DNA of 64,000 bases from positions 186,001-250,000 of the forward strand of contig NZ_BSOS01000067.1 of assembly GCF_030160635.1 (NCBI RefSeq). The letters are read 5' to 3'. The position numbers were made by a program, and so were the translations under genes. The notes below the pieces were generated by a model, which was not told the DNA's origin, ran no database searches, and saw only the letters and a program-made list of their open reading frames with translations. Each line of letters starts with the position of its first letter. Position 1 is the first letter of the stretch. This stretch comes from Acidocella aquatica (GTDB taxonomy: Bacteria > Pseudomonadota > Alphaproteobacteria > Acetobacterales > Acetobacteraceae). This document shows positions 18,335 to 27,294 of the stretch, one piece after another.

Positions 18335-19357
18335 ATGAAATTACTTCGTGTGTTGAACGGCGAGGCCATCTCGCCGCCGCCGGTGTGGCTGATGCGCCAG
18401 GCGGGGCGGTATCTGCCGGAATACCGCCAGGTGCGCGGCCAGGCGGGAGATTTCATCTCACTGTGCCTGAATCCTGAACTCGCCGCCGAAGTCACCTTGC
18501 AGCCTATCCGCCGTTATGGGTTTGATGCCGCGATCCTCTTTTCGGATATTCTTATCCTCCCCATGGCTCTAGGGCAGGGACTTCGCTTCTCCGAAGGCGA
18601 GGGACCACTCCTGCCGCCCCTGCATGACATCAGCGCGCTGAACATCGCCCAGGCCCCAGGCATCTATGCGCCGGTGCTGGAGACGGTGCGGCGCGTGCGT
18701 GCGGCCCTGCCGCCCGAGACCGCGCTGATCGGCTTTGCCGGCGGCCCCGCGACCGTGGCGTGCTATATGCTCGATGGTAAGGGCGGCGGCGAGTTTCCGC
18801 GCACTCGCAGTCTGGCGTATGAAAATCCCGCTTTGGTGAAATCGGTGCTGGATATCCTGGTTGAGTCCACCATCACCTACCTGCAGGGCCAGATCACCGC
18901 CGGGGCTGATTGCGTCATGCTGTTTGAGAGCTGGGCCGGTATTTTCCCGGCGCCGCAATTCCGTGAATTTGTCATCGAGCCGAACAGGCGCATCGTGGCG
19001 GCGCTCAAATCCGCCAATCCGGGCGTTAAAATCATCGGCTTCCCCCGGCTGTGCGGCCTGCTGCTTGGCGAATATGTGCGTGAAACAGGGGTAGATGCCG
19101 TCGGCCTGGACACGGTGACAGACCCCGCCGCCGCTATTGCCGCCTGCCCGCCGGGCACGGTGTTTCAGGGCAATCTGGACCCGTTGCTGCTTAAAGCCGG
19201 CGGCGCGGCGATGGAGGCCGAGGTTGCCCGCGTGCTGCGGGCGTTCCGTGGCCGCCCCCATATTTTTAATCTGGGTCATGGAATTACCCCCGATGTGCCA
19301 CCGGAAAATGTCGCGCGGTTGATGGCGTTGATCCACGGCGCCCCGGTTTCACCATGA
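18335..19357 (+). CDS. hemE: Uroporphyrinogen decarboxylase
   Basis: Decarboxylates uroporphyrinogen III to coproporphyrinogen III in haem synthesis. The N-terminal signature PPPVWLMRQAGRYLPEYR with its essential Arg residues, the catalytic Asp in LFSDILILP and the block GFAGGPATVACYM are intact. At 340 residues it is full length. It starts the haem cluster: its stop overlaps the hemH ATG by 4 bp. It lies right beside the candidate origin. Confidence 0.95.
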   Translation: MKLLRVLNGEAISPPPVWLMRQAGRYLPEYRQVRGQAGDFISLCLNPELAAEVTLQPIRRYGFDAAILFSDILILPMALGQGLRFSEGEGPLLPPLHDISALNIAQAPGIYAPVLETVRRVRAALPPETALIGFAGGPATVACYMLDGKGGGEFPRTRSLAYENPALVKSVLDILVESTITYLQGQITAGADCVMLFESWAGIFPAPQFREFVIEPNRRIVAALKSANPGVKIIGFPRLCGLLLGEYVRETGVDAVGLDTVTDPAAAIAACPPGTVFQGNLDPLLLKAGGAAMEAEVARVLRAFRGRPHIFNLGHGITPDVPPENVARLMALIHGAPVSP

Positions 19358-20397
19358 AAACAGCCATTGTTCTGTTCAACCTTGGTGGACCTGACGGCCC
19401 GGACTCCATTAAAAAATTCCGCGTCAATTTATTTTCCGACAAGGCGATCATCCGCGCGCCGATTTTCATCCGCTTCTGGCTAGCCCGCCTCATCGCGCGA
19501 TCGTCAGCCAAGGCGGCGGAGAAAAATTATGCGCTGATGGGTGGAAAATCCCCGTTGCTGGCCGCCACGCAGGCGCAGGCGGATGCGCTGCAAACTGCGC
19601 TGGGGGAGGATACCAAAACCTTCATCGCCATGCGCTACTGGCACCCTTTCGCGCTTGAGACCGCACGCGCGGTGAAGGCCTATGACCCTGATCGTATTCT
19701 CCTGCTGCCGCTCTATCCGCAGTTTTCCACCACCACCACCGGCTCTTCGCTGAACAATTGGCACGAGGCGGCGGCGCAGGCCGGGTTGATAAAACCAACC
19801 ACCACGCTTTGCTGCTATTTTGATGATCCGGCGTATGCCGATGCCATCGCCGCGCTGGTTGATGACGCCAGCGCGCGGGCCAAAGCCACCTTGCCGCCCG
19901 GCGCCCGGCTGCGCCTGTTGTTTTCGGCGCATGGCTTGCCGGAATCCATCATCGCGCGCGGTGATCCGTATCAATCCCAGATCGAAGCTTCTGTTGCCGC
20001 CGTCATGTCCCGGCTTAAGGACCGGGAGGTTGAGCATCTGATCTGCTACCAATCGCGCGCGACACCGCAGAAATGGATTTCGCCGAGCACGGTAGAAGCC
20101 ATCGAACAGGCCGGGGCTGATAAAACCGCCGTGCTGGTCATCCCGATCGCCTTTGTCTCCGACCATATTGAAACCCTGGTCGAGCTTGATATTGAAAATC
20201 GCGAACTTGCCGCTCATTGCGGTGTTCCCGGCTATTTCCGCGCGCCTGTGCCCAATAGCGACCCTGCGTTTATCACCGCGCTGGCCGGGCTCGCCCGGCG
20301 CGCGCTGGAGCATGGCAACGGGCTTTGCTCCCATCAGGGCGGCCGCGCTTGTGCCGCCACGCATAAAAACTGCCCCTGGACCAAATATGCGGCCTGA
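19354..20397 (+). CDS. hemH: Ferrochelatase
   Basis: Inserts ferrous iron into protoporphyrin IX. The catalytic His sits in LLFSAHGLPESI, and SDHIETLVELDIE carries the conserved metal-path Glu residues. At 347 residues it has a C-terminal tail with cysteines spaced as GLCSHQGGRACAATHKNCP. Such tails ligate a [2Fe-2S] cluster in some alphaproteobacterial and animal enzymes; presence of the cluster here is inference. The ATG overlaps hemE, and the 3' end overlaps the HAD gene by 11 bp. Confidence 0.94.
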   Translation: MKTAIVLFNLGGPDGPDSIKKFRVNLFSDKAIIRAPIFIRFWLARLIARSSAKAAEKNYALMGGKSPLLAATQAQADALQTALGEDTKTFIAMRYWHPFALETARAVKAYDPDRILLLPLYPQFSTTTTGSSLNNWHEAAAQAGLIKPTTTLCCYFDDPAYADAIAALVDDASARAKATLPPGARLRLLFSAHGLPESIIARGDPYQSQIEASVAAVMSRLKDREVEHLICYQSRATPQKWISPSTVEAIEQAGADKTAVLVIPIAFVSDHIETLVELDIENRELAAHCGVPGYFRAPVPNSDPAFITALAGLARRALEHGNGLCSHQGGRACAATHKNCPWTKYAA

Positions 20398-21046
20398 ATT
20401 GATTATTTTTGACTGCGACGGCGTGATTATTGACAGCGAAGGCATCGCCTCCACGATCTGCGCGCGCGACATCTCAGAACGCGGCTGGGAAATGACCGCG
20501 CAGCAGGCGCAGGATTATTTTCTTGGCATGTCGATCACCGATATGCAGCCGATGATCGAGACGCGAATTGGCCGGGCTCTTCCCGCCGCCTGGCGTGCTG
20601 AGCTTGCGCAAAAACTCGTGGCGGCGCTTGGCACGGATTCAAAACTCATCCCCGGCGCGCGGGAAATGCTGGAGCGCGTGAACACGCTCGGCATTCCCTG
20701 GTGCATCGCCTCTAATTCATCGGATGAAGAACTGGCCGTCAAATTCTCCCGCACCGGCATATCGCACCTCACAGATGGCCGCGCCTATTCGGCTGCCAGT
20801 GTCATCGCCAAAGGCGGGCGGGCCAAACCGGCACCTGATCTTTTTCTGGCGGCGGCCGCCGGTTCACAGATCCATCCGCAAAACTGCCTGGTGGTGGAGG
20901 ACAGCGCCCTTGGCATTACCGGGGCGGTTGCCGCGGGCATGCCATGCTACGGCTTTGCGCCGGATGGCAACGCCGCACCCCTGCTCGCCGCCGGGGCGCG
21001 CGCCGTTTGGCAAAACCTGAGTGATCTGTTTGGAGTTCTCGCATGA
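20387..21046 (+). CDS. HAD-superfamily phosphatase, beta-phosphoglucomutase-like subfamily
   Basis: 219-residue hydrolase with the HAD motifs: nucleophile DCDGVIID at the N-terminus, motif II CIASNSSD, a lysine in RAKPAPDLFLAAA, and motif IV VVEDSALGITGAVAAGM. A cap domain lies between motifs I and II. The ATG at 20387 overlaps the end of hemH; longer frames read back into hemH and are not credible. It is embedded in the haem operon between hemH and hemJ, but nothing in the sequence ties its substrate to haem. Confidence 0.85.
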   Translation: MRPELIIFDCDGVIIDSEGIASTICARDISERGWEMTAQQAQDYFLGMSITDMQPMIETRIGRALPAAWRAELAQKLVAALGTDSKLIPGAREMLERVNTLGIPWCIASNSSDEELAVKFSRTGISHLTDGRAYSAASVIAKGGRAKPAPDLFLAAAAGSQIHPQNCLVVEDSALGITGAVAAGMPCYGFAPDGNAAPLLAAGARAVWQNLSDLFGVLA

Positions 21047-21486
21047 CGATCGCGGCGCTCACGCCTTATTTCCATGTCATCCTGGCCTTCCATGTCATCT
21101 CCTTCACCGCCTGGATGGCCGGGATGTTCTACCTGCCCCGGCTCTATGTGTATCACTGCCAGCTTGCGCCCGGCTCGGCTGAATCCGCGCGCTTCAAGGT
21201 CATGGAACGGCGGTTGCTGCGCCAGATCACCAACCCGGCCATGCTCTCCACCTTCTTCTTCGGCATCCTGCTCATTCTCACCCCTGGCGCGGTGGATTGG
21301 CATGCCGCGTGGTGGTGGACCAAACTCACGGCGATTTTTCTGATGAGCGGATTTCATGGAAATCTCTCGAAATGGCGCCGTGATTTTTTAAACGACGCCA
21401 ATACGAAATCTGAAAAATTCTATCGAATCGCCAATGAAATTCCGACCATCCTGTTTGTCGTCATCGTCTTTTGCGTTGTTGCTTAA
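21043..21486 (+). CDS. hemJ: Protoporphyrinogen IX oxidase HemJ
   Basis: Four-helix membrane protein of 147 residues that oxidises protoporphyrinogen IX, the step before ferrochelatase. Conserved features are the His-containing first helix (FHVISFTAWMAGMFYLPRLY), Arg/His in RLYVYH, and the Lys in WWWTKL. The ATG overlaps the HAD gene stop by 4 bp, placing it in the hemE-hemH operon, which supports the function. Its 3' end overlaps the opposing SDR gene by 4 bp. HemG or HemY types are not present in the window. Confidence 0.9.
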   Translation: MTIAALTPYFHVILAFHVISFTAWMAGMFYLPRLYVYHCQLAPGSAESARFKVMERRLLRQITNPAMLSTFFFGILLILTPGAVDWHAAWWWTKLTAIFLMSGFHGNLSKWRRDFLNDANTKSEKFYRIANEIPTILFVVIVFCVVA

Positions 21487-22262
21487 TCGTTATCGTCGAT
21501 CACATAGGCGCTGGTCAGCCCGCCATCCACGACATAGGCTGATCCCGTAATGAAACTGGCTTCATCCGAGGCCAGAAACGCCACCAGATTTGCAATCTCC
21601 TCGGGTTGCCCCAGCCGGCCCATCGGTAAATGTTGCCGGCGCAGCTTCCAGGCTTCATCATCGGCCAAAAACGCCTTCACCAGCGGCGTCGCGGTTGGCC
21701 CGGGGCAGATCGCCACCGCGCGCAGGCCCTTGCGCGCATACATCACGGCGATTTCGCGGGTCATCGCGAGCACGCCGCCCTTTGCGGCGGTATAGGCGAT
21801 TTGCGGAAACGCCGAGCCGATCAGGGCCACAATCGAGGCGTTGTTGATGACCACGCCGTTGCCGGTCTTCAACAAATGCGGAATCCCCGCCTTGCAGCAT
21901 AAAAAAACCGAGGTCAGGTTAATCGCGATGGTGCGGTTCCAGACACTCAGGTCGGTTTCCACCGGCCCGTCATCGCCGCTCAGGCAAACCCCGGCGTTGT
22001 TGAATATCACATCGATCCCGCCAAACGCGGCGGCGCCCTCGGCGAAGGCGGCGTTGCAGGCCGCTTCATCGGTCAGATCCGCGATGACCGCCATCGCATT
22101 GCCGCCCGCGCGCATGATCTGGCGCACACTCTCTCCGGCGGCCTCCGCGTTGATATCGCAGACAATCACCATGGCCCCCTCGGCGGCGCATTTCAGCGCG
22201 CTGGCGCGGCCGATGCCCCCACCCGCCCCGGTGATCAAAACCCGTTTGTCCTTCAGACGCAT
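21483..22262 (-). CDS. Short-chain dehydrogenase/reductase, classical type
   Basis: 259-residue NAD(P)-dependent oxidoreductase. It has the cofactor motif TGAGGGIG, the Asp in VIVCDI that favours NAD, the NNAG block, and catalytic Ser (NNASIVALIGS) with Tyr-x3-Lys (YTAAKGG). The C-terminal GSAYVVDGG is standard. Substrate unknown. It is the last gene of the long minus-strand block and overlaps the preceding acyltransferase by 10 bp, so co-transcription is likely. Confidence 0.87.
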   Translation of the reverse strand: MRLKDKRVLITGAGGGIGRASALKCAAEGAMVIVCDINAEAAGESVRQIMRAGGNAMAVIADLTDEAACNAAFAEGAAAFGGIDVIFNNAGVCLSGDDGPVETDLSVWNRTIAINLTSVFLCCKAGIPHLLKTGNGVVINNASIVALIGSAFPQIAYTAAKGGVLAMTREIAVMYARKGLRAVAICPGPTATPLVKAFLADDEAWKLRRQHLPMGRLGQPEEIANLVAFLASDEASFITGSAYVVDGGLTSAYVIDDND

Positions 22263-23299
22263 GCCGGCTGCTCCTTTCGTTGAGAGCGCATGAACCGCTT
22301 TTCCACGCCATGATGCAACACCGCCGCCGCCATGATCGCCATGAGGATCGCCATTGGCAGAAATAACACCGTGAACAGTGCCGCGTTCCCCTGCGCCAGC
22401 GGGGCGATCATCATTGCCAGGCCGCGCTGCACCGGCTCGTTCACCAGATAAAGCGGGTATGAAATCGCGCCCAGATATTGCGGCGCGCGTGTCTCAAATA
22501 TTGCGCCGGATTTTTGCGCATGCGCCAGCACCACGGCCGCCCAGGCGAGCGGCACCAGCGCCTTACCCGTGCCCCCGGTCAAAAATTCCAGCCCGCAAAC
22601 CAATGCCAGGCACAGCCCAAAAACCCGCCAGCCGCCGCCGCGCAGCCCCACCGCGCTTGCAATCCCCAACGCGAAATAAGGCGCCGCAGCGGGCAGAAAG
22701 GCCCGGCTGAACTGCCACCAGGGCGGCAACGCCAAAGCGTGATACGCCACCCCCAGCGCCAGCAGCCCCAGCGCGAACCACCCCAGCCGCTTTGGCGCCA
22801 CCAGCCCGATCAACACATAAAACTGCCATTCGGTGGAAAGGCTCCATGCCGGCCCCAGCAACGTGACATAAGCATAGGGCAGCGCGCCTTGCGGTATGAT
22901 CCCCTGCACCAGCGCGATATGCGCCGCCACATGCCATCCCAGCGCGCGCGGCAACCCGGCCTGCATCATCTGGTGCCCGGCCAGCCCCACCCAGGGCATT
23001 GCTTGCAGCGGATTGCCCCCGGAGACCAATAAAATGCTCAAGGCCAGCACGGCAAAATAAACCGGCAATAACCGCCGCCCGCGCGCCACCATGAACGGCG
23101 CGAATGCCCCGCCAAACCGTTCCAGCGAATTTGCAATCACCAGCCCGCTGAGCGCGAAAAACAAATCCACCCCGGCCTCGCCGTGCGAAAACAGCGCCAG
23201 CACCCAGCCCGGCAGATCAGTGAACGGCAGCGCATGACCCAGCATCACATAAACCGCGAGCACCCCGCGCAGCCCATCCATCTGGGTTAATCGTTGCAT
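22253..23299 (-). CDS. Acyltransferase 3 family membrane protein (OafA/YrhL-like)
   Basis: Polytopic membrane O-acyltransferase of 348 residues with about ten helices. The family marks are MDGLRGVLAVYVMLGH with the catalytic His near the N-terminus, GEAGVDLFFALSGLVI, and RGRRLLPVY. Members acetylate or succinylate polysaccharides, LPS or peptidoglycan-linked sugars, with the reaction crossing the inner membrane. There is no C-terminal SGNH domain. The acceptor cannot be told from context. Confidence 0.87.
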   Translation of the reverse strand: MQRLTQMDGLRGVLAVYVMLGHALPFTDLPGWVLALFSHGEAGVDLFFALSGLVIANSLERFGGAFAPFMVARGRRLLPVYFAVLALSILLVSGGNPLQAMPWVGLAGHQMMQAGLPRALGWHVAAHIALVQGIIPQGALPYAYVTLLGPAWSLSTEWQFYVLIGLVAPKRLGWFALGLLALGVAYHALALPPWWQFSRAFLPAAAPYFALGIASAVGLRGGGWRVFGLCLALVCGLEFLTGGTGKALVPLAWAAVVLAHAQKSGAIFETRAPQYLGAISYPLYLVNEPVQRGLAMMIAPLAQGNAALFTVLFLPMAILMAIMAAAVLHHGVEKRFMRSQRKEQPACV

Positions 23300-23345
23300 G
23301 TATGCAACCTAGGCGCGAAACGCGCGCGCCGTCAAAAACCGGGAA

Positions 23346-24263
23346 TTATTCCCCGACCAGCGCGCGGGCAAACTCCTCGGGGTCAAACGCGCGCAGGTCA
23401 TCAATCTGCTCGCCGGTGCCCACCGCATGAATGGGCAGGCCGAATTTCTCCGCCAGCGCGACCACGATGCCGCCGCGCGCCGAGCCGTCCAGCTTGGTCA
23501 CGATCAAACCGGTCAGATCCACCATATCCTTGAAAATTCCCACCTGCGTCACCGCGTTCTGCCCCGTGGTGGCGTCGAGCGTGAGCAAAACCGCGTGCGG
23601 CGCGCTCTCGTCGAGCTTGCGGATCACCCGGATGATTTTCCGCAGTTCCTCCATAAGCGCTGTTTTGTTGTGCAGCCGCCCGGCGGTGTCGATCAGCAAT
23701 ACATCCGCCCCCGCCTTTTGCGCCCGTGCCAGCGCGTCATGCGCCAGTGAGGCGGCATCGGAGTTCGCGGGCGCGGTGACGACCTCAGCCCCGGCGCGCG
23801 CGCCCCAGACCTGCAATTGCTCCACCGCGGCGGCGCGGAAGGTATCGCCCGCCGCCATCATCACCATCAGCCCGGCCTGGCGGTAGCGCGCCGCGAGCTT
23901 GCCGATGGTCGTTGTTTTGCCAGCCCCGTTCACCCCGGCCATGAGGATCACGAACGGTTTTTTCGCGGTATCCACCTCCAGCGGTTTTGCCACGGGAGCC
24001 AGAATCCGGCCGATTTCGGCGGCCAGCGTCTCGCGCACCTCCTGCGGGCTCACCTCCTTGCCAAACCGGGTACTGCGGAAATTTTTGATGATCCGCGCCG
24101 CCACCGTGGGGCCGAGGTCCGCCGCGATCAGCTGTTCCTCCAGCTCCTCCAGCGCCGCATCATCGAGCTTGCGCTTGGTGAACACCTCGGCGATGCCGCC
24201 CGTCAGCTTGGCGGCGCTGCGCGAGAGCCCCGCCTTCAGCCGCCCAAAAAACCCTGACGCCAT
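23346..24263 (-). CDS. ftsY: Signal recognition particle receptor FtsY
   Basis: SRP-type GTPase that docks ribosome-SRP complexes at the inner membrane. It has the NG-domain motifs G1 GVNGAGKTTTIGKLA, DTFRAAAVEQL, DTAGR, TKLDGSARGG and the C-terminal GTGEQIDDLRAFDPEEF. The ATG at 24263 gives 305 residues with little of the acidic A domain seen in E. coli, which is usual in alphaproteobacteria. A longer frame to 24476 reads antisense through dapF and was rejected. The ATG overlaps the dapF stop by one base (TAATG). Confidence 0.95.
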   Translation of the reverse strand: MASGFFGRLKAGLSRSAAKLTGGIAEVFTKRKLDDAALEELEEQLIAADLGPTVAARIIKNFRSTRFGKEVSPQEVRETLAAEIGRILAPVAKPLEVDTAKKPFVILMAGVNGAGKTTTIGKLAARYRQAGLMVMMAAGDTFRAAAVEQLQVWGARAGAEVVTAPANSDAASLAHDALARAQKAGADVLLIDTAGRLHNKTALMEELRKIIRVIRKLDESAPHAVLLTLDATTGQNAVTQVGIFKDMVDLTGLIVTKLDGSARGGIVVALAEKFGLPIHAVGTGEQIDDLRAFDPEEFARALVGE

Positions 24264-25084
24264 TATAAAATCTCCGGCAGCACGCCCGTAAACGCTGTTT
24301 CCGCCGGTCCGCGCATCATCACATGCGCATCGCCGCCGGCCCAGCTTATCAACAACTCGCCGCCATCCATCACCACGCTCACCGGCCCATGCGTCAGCCC
24401 GCGCCGTTGCGCGTTCACCACCGCCGCGCATGCGCCCGAGCCGCAGGCCAGCGTCAGCCCCGCGCCGCGCTCCCAAACCTTCAGCCGTATCCGCTGCGGG
24501 CTTTCCACCTTGGCAAAGCCGATGTTCGCCCGCTCGGGGAACATTTTATGCTTCTCAAGCTGCGGCCCGATGTTCTCGATGGGCAGCAAAAAATCCTCGA
24601 CAAAAAATGTCGCATGCGGGTTGCCCATGGAACACGCCGCCGGATCGGAGACCGGGCCCAGCCCCAGATTCAGATGCAGCGTGTCGGCTGGTCCGCTCAG
24701 CGGTATCTCGCCCCACTCCAGCCGAGGCGGCCCCATGTCCACCTCAACCAGCCCTGGCCCCAAAATCTCCGCCCCCAGCAGGCCGGAAATGGTGCGGATG
24801 CTCACCTGCCGCTCGCCGCTCTCCTCCGCCAGCAACGCCGCCACGCAGCGCGTCGCATTGCCGCAGGCCCCGGATTCCGAGCCATCGGCATTGAGAATGC
24901 GCATGAACACATCCGCACCCTCGGCATCCGGCTCTAAAATCACCAGCTGGTCACACCCAACCCCCAAACGGCGGTCAGCGATGTGGCGCACCACGGCGGC
25001 GGACAAATTCAACGGTGCCGCGCGGCCATCCAGCACGACAAAATCGTTACCAGCCCCGTGCATCTTTATAAACGGTATCGACAT
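24263..25084 (-). CDS. dapF: Diaminopimelate epimerase
   Basis: Converts LL- to meso-diaminopimelate for lysine and peptidoglycan. It is a PLP-independent enzyme using two cysteines, seen in [13 protein letters not shown] (near 75) and [12 protein letters not shown] (near 220). The N-terminal [12 protein letters not shown] is the family signature. At 273 residues it is full length. It is directly coupled to ftsY downstream and lies 45 bp after folC. Confidence 0.95.
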   Translation of the reverse strand: MSIPFIKMHGAGNDFVVLDGRAAPLNLSAAVVRHIADRRLGVGCDQLVILEPDAEGADVFMRILNADGSESGACGNATRCVAALLAEESGERQVSIRTISGLLGAEILGPGLVEVDMGPPRLEWGEIPLSGPADTLHLNLGLGPVSDPAACSMGNPHATFFVEDFLLPIENIGPQLEKHKMFPERANIGFAKVESPQRIRLKVWERGAGLTLACGSGACAAVVNAQRRGLTHGPVSVVMDGGELLISWAGGDAHVMMRGPAETAFTGVLPEIL

Positions 25085-25129
25085 GCCGCTAACCTACCCG
25101 CCCCGGGGGCTGGCAAGCAAGGCCGGAGC

Positions 25130-26404
25130 CTAATCGCGGGCCAGAGCCGCCGCGGCGCCATCCATTTTCAATACTTCCCCCGCCAGATACAGGCTGCCGC
25201 AGATCAACACCCGCGTGGGCGCCGTAATCTGCGCCAGCGCCCCGGCCACGTCCGGCCCCACCAGCGCCCGCCCGCCCGAGGCCTCGACGATCGCCTCCAC
25301 CGGCAACGCCAGATGCTGCCCCGGCTCCGCCACCGCGAAAATCTGTGCCGCGTGAGGGAGCAAAATCCGCATCACCTCGCCCACATCCTTCGCCTGTTTC
25401 ATGCCCAGCACGAGGGTGACCGGCCCGGCCCAGCTCTGCAACTGCGCCGCCAATGCCTCCGCCCCGCCCGGATTATGCGCGCCATCCAGCCATAGCTCAG
25501 ACCCTTGGGGCAGCAAGGCCAGCAACGCCCCATGCAGAAGCTGCAACCGCGCCGGCCATTCCACCGCGCGCAACCCGGCCGCCAGCACCTCCGGCGAAAA
25601 ATCAAACCCCGCCGCGCGCAGCGTCATCATCGCAATGGCCGCATTTTCCGCCTGATGCACGCCCGCCAGCGCCGGGGGCGGCAAATCCATGCCCTGAAAC
25701 CGCAGCCCGCCCGGCGCCGCCGCAACCTCCCAGTCGCGCCCGCGCAGCAGCAACGGGGCCGCAGCCGCCTGCGCCGCGTCCATAATCGCGGCCAGGGCCT
25801 CGGGCGCCTGCCCGCCCACCACCACCGGCACGCCGGGTTTGATGATCCCCGCCTTCTCCGCCGCGATCACGCCCAGCGTGTCGCCCAGAAAATCCTGATG
25901 ATCCATCGAGATGGAGGTAATCGCGCAGGCTGCCGGGCGCACCACATTGGTCGCATCAAACCTGCCGCCCAGCCCGACCTCGACCACGCATAAATCCGCC
26001 GGCACCCGCGCAAACAACAAAAACGCCGCCGCCGTGATCGCCTCGAACACGGTGATCTGGTTGCCCTCGTTCACCGCCTCTATCTCATCGAGCGCGCCCG
26101 CCAGCGCCTCATCGCTCACCAGCGCGCCCGCCAGCCGGATGCGCTCGTTGAATTTCACCAGATGCGGCGAGGTATAAACATGCACGCGCAGCCCGGCCGC
26201 CTCGGCCATGGCGCGCGCAAACGCGCATACGCTGCCCTTGCCGTTGGTGCCCGCGACATGGATCACCGGCGGCAGCCGCAATTGCGGATCGCCCAGCGCG
26301 CCCAGCAGGCGCACCAGCCGGTCCAGCTTCAGGTCTATGAGTTTTGGATAAAGCCGGTGCAGCCTCTCCAAACTGGCGTCAAAACGCCCGCGCGCGGCAC
26401 TCAC
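25130..26404 (-). CDS. folC: Folylpolyglutamate synthase / dihydrofolate synthase
   Basis: Mur-ligase-fold enzyme adding glutamate to dihydropteroate or folates, ATP dependent. The P-loop AGTNGKGSVCAFA is near residue 50, followed by YTSPHLVKFNERIR, the Mg site VVEVGLGGRFDATN and WLDGAHNPGG. At 424 residues it is full length. Its start overlaps the accD stop by 4 bp. The accD-folC pairing is common in proteobacteria; the trp genes that often precede it in alphaproteobacteria are not here. Confidence 0.94.
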   Translation of the reverse strand: MSAARGRFDASLERLHRLYPKLIDLKLDRLVRLLGALGDPQLRLPPVIHVAGTNGKGSVCAFARAMAEAAGLRVHVYTSPHLVKFNERIRLAGALVSDEALAGALDEIEAVNEGNQITVFEAITAAAFLLFARVPADLCVVEVGLGGRFDATNVVRPAACAITSISMDHQDFLGDTLGVIAAEKAGIIKPGVPVVVGGQAPEALAAIMDAAQAAAAPLLLRGRDWEVAAAPGGLRFQGMDLPPPALAGVHQAENAAIAMMTLRAAGFDFSPEVLAAGLRAVEWPARLQLLHGALLALLPQGSELWLDGAHNPGGAEALAAQLQSWAGPVTLVLGMKQAKDVGEVMRILLPHAAQIFAVAEPGQHLALPVEAIVEASGGRALVGPDVAGALAQITAPTRVLICGSLYLAGEVLKMDGAAAALARD

Positions 26405-27267
26405 GCGGCGGCGGGGCGCTTATTGCCGGTCATCAGCCCGATCAGCCGCGCCAGCGTCGCGGTCAGCTCATCGCGCTTCACCACCATGTCGATAATCCCA
26501 TGCGCCAGCAGATACTCCGCCCGCTGGAACCCCTCGGGCAGTTTTTCGCGCACCGTCTGCTCAATCACCCGCGCGCCTGCGAAGCCGATCAGCGTATTCG
26601 GCTCGGCGATCTGCACATCCCCCAGCATCGCGAAGGAGGCGGTCACGCCCCCCGTGGTCGGGTCGGTCAACACCACGATAAAGGGCAGCCCGGCTTCCTT
26701 CACCATCTGCGAGGCGATCACCGATCGCGGCATCTGCATCAGGCTCACGGCCCCTTCCTGCATCCGCGCCCCGCCCGAAGCGGTGTAGACAATCAGCGGC
26801 GCCGCCTGCAAAACCGCGAGCCGCGCGGCCGCCACAAGCCCATCGCCCACCGCGCCGCCCATCGAGCCGCCCATGAACTCAAACGACATCGCCGCCACCA
26901 CGGCCCGGTTGCCGCCCACGGTGCCATGCGCCACCAACAGGGCATCATCCTGTTTGGTGCTCTCGCGCGCATCCTTCAGCCGGTCGGCATAGCGCTTCTG
27001 GTCACGGAACTTCAGCGGGTCCACCACGGCCTTCGGCAGGTCGATCCGGGTATAAACCCCGTCATCAAAGGTCCAGGCCAGACGGTCAGCCGCGCTGGCG
27101 CGCATGTGGTGCCCGCAATGCGGACAAACCTTCAGCGCCGCCTCCAGCTCACGATGAAAAATCATCTGCTGGCATTTCGGGCATTGCTGCCACAAATTAT
27201 CCGGCGCCTCCTTGCGGCCCAGGAGGGTACGGATTTTTGGTCGGACAAATTCTGTAAGCCAGCTCAT
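26401..27267 (-). CDS. accD: Acetyl-CoA carboxylase carboxyltransferase subunit beta
   Basis: Beta subunit of the carboxyltransferase that forms malonyl-CoA for fatty acid synthesis; works with AccA. It has the N-terminal four-cysteine zinc ribbon (CPKCQQM near 24 and VCPHCGHHM near 46) and the oxyanion glycine blocks SGGARMQEG and TDPTTGGVTASFA. At 288 residues it is full length. It is translationally coupled to folC and lies 27 bp after queG. Confidence 0.95.
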   Translation of the reverse strand: MSWLTEFVRPKIRTLLGRKEAPDNLWQQCPKCQQMIFHRELEAALKVCPHCGHHMRASAADRLAWTFDDGVYTRIDLPKAVVDPLKFRDQKRYADRLKDARESTKQDDALLVAHGTVGGNRAVVAAMSFEFMGGSMGGAVGDGLVAAARLAVLQAAPLIVYTASGGARMQEGAVSLMQMPRSVIASQMVKEAGLPFIVVLTDPTTGGVTASFAMLGDVQIAEPNTLIGFAGARVIEQTVREKLPEGFQRAEYLLAHGIIDMVVKRDELTATLARLIGLMTGNKRPAAA

Positions 27268-27294
27268 GGAAAAGGATTTACCCTCATTATAAAC

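Noticed and set aside
23346-24476. Longer FtsY start at 24476
   Set aside because: The extra 71 residues are antisense to dapF and Arg/Gly-rich; the ATG at 24263 fits the family and the dapF overlap.
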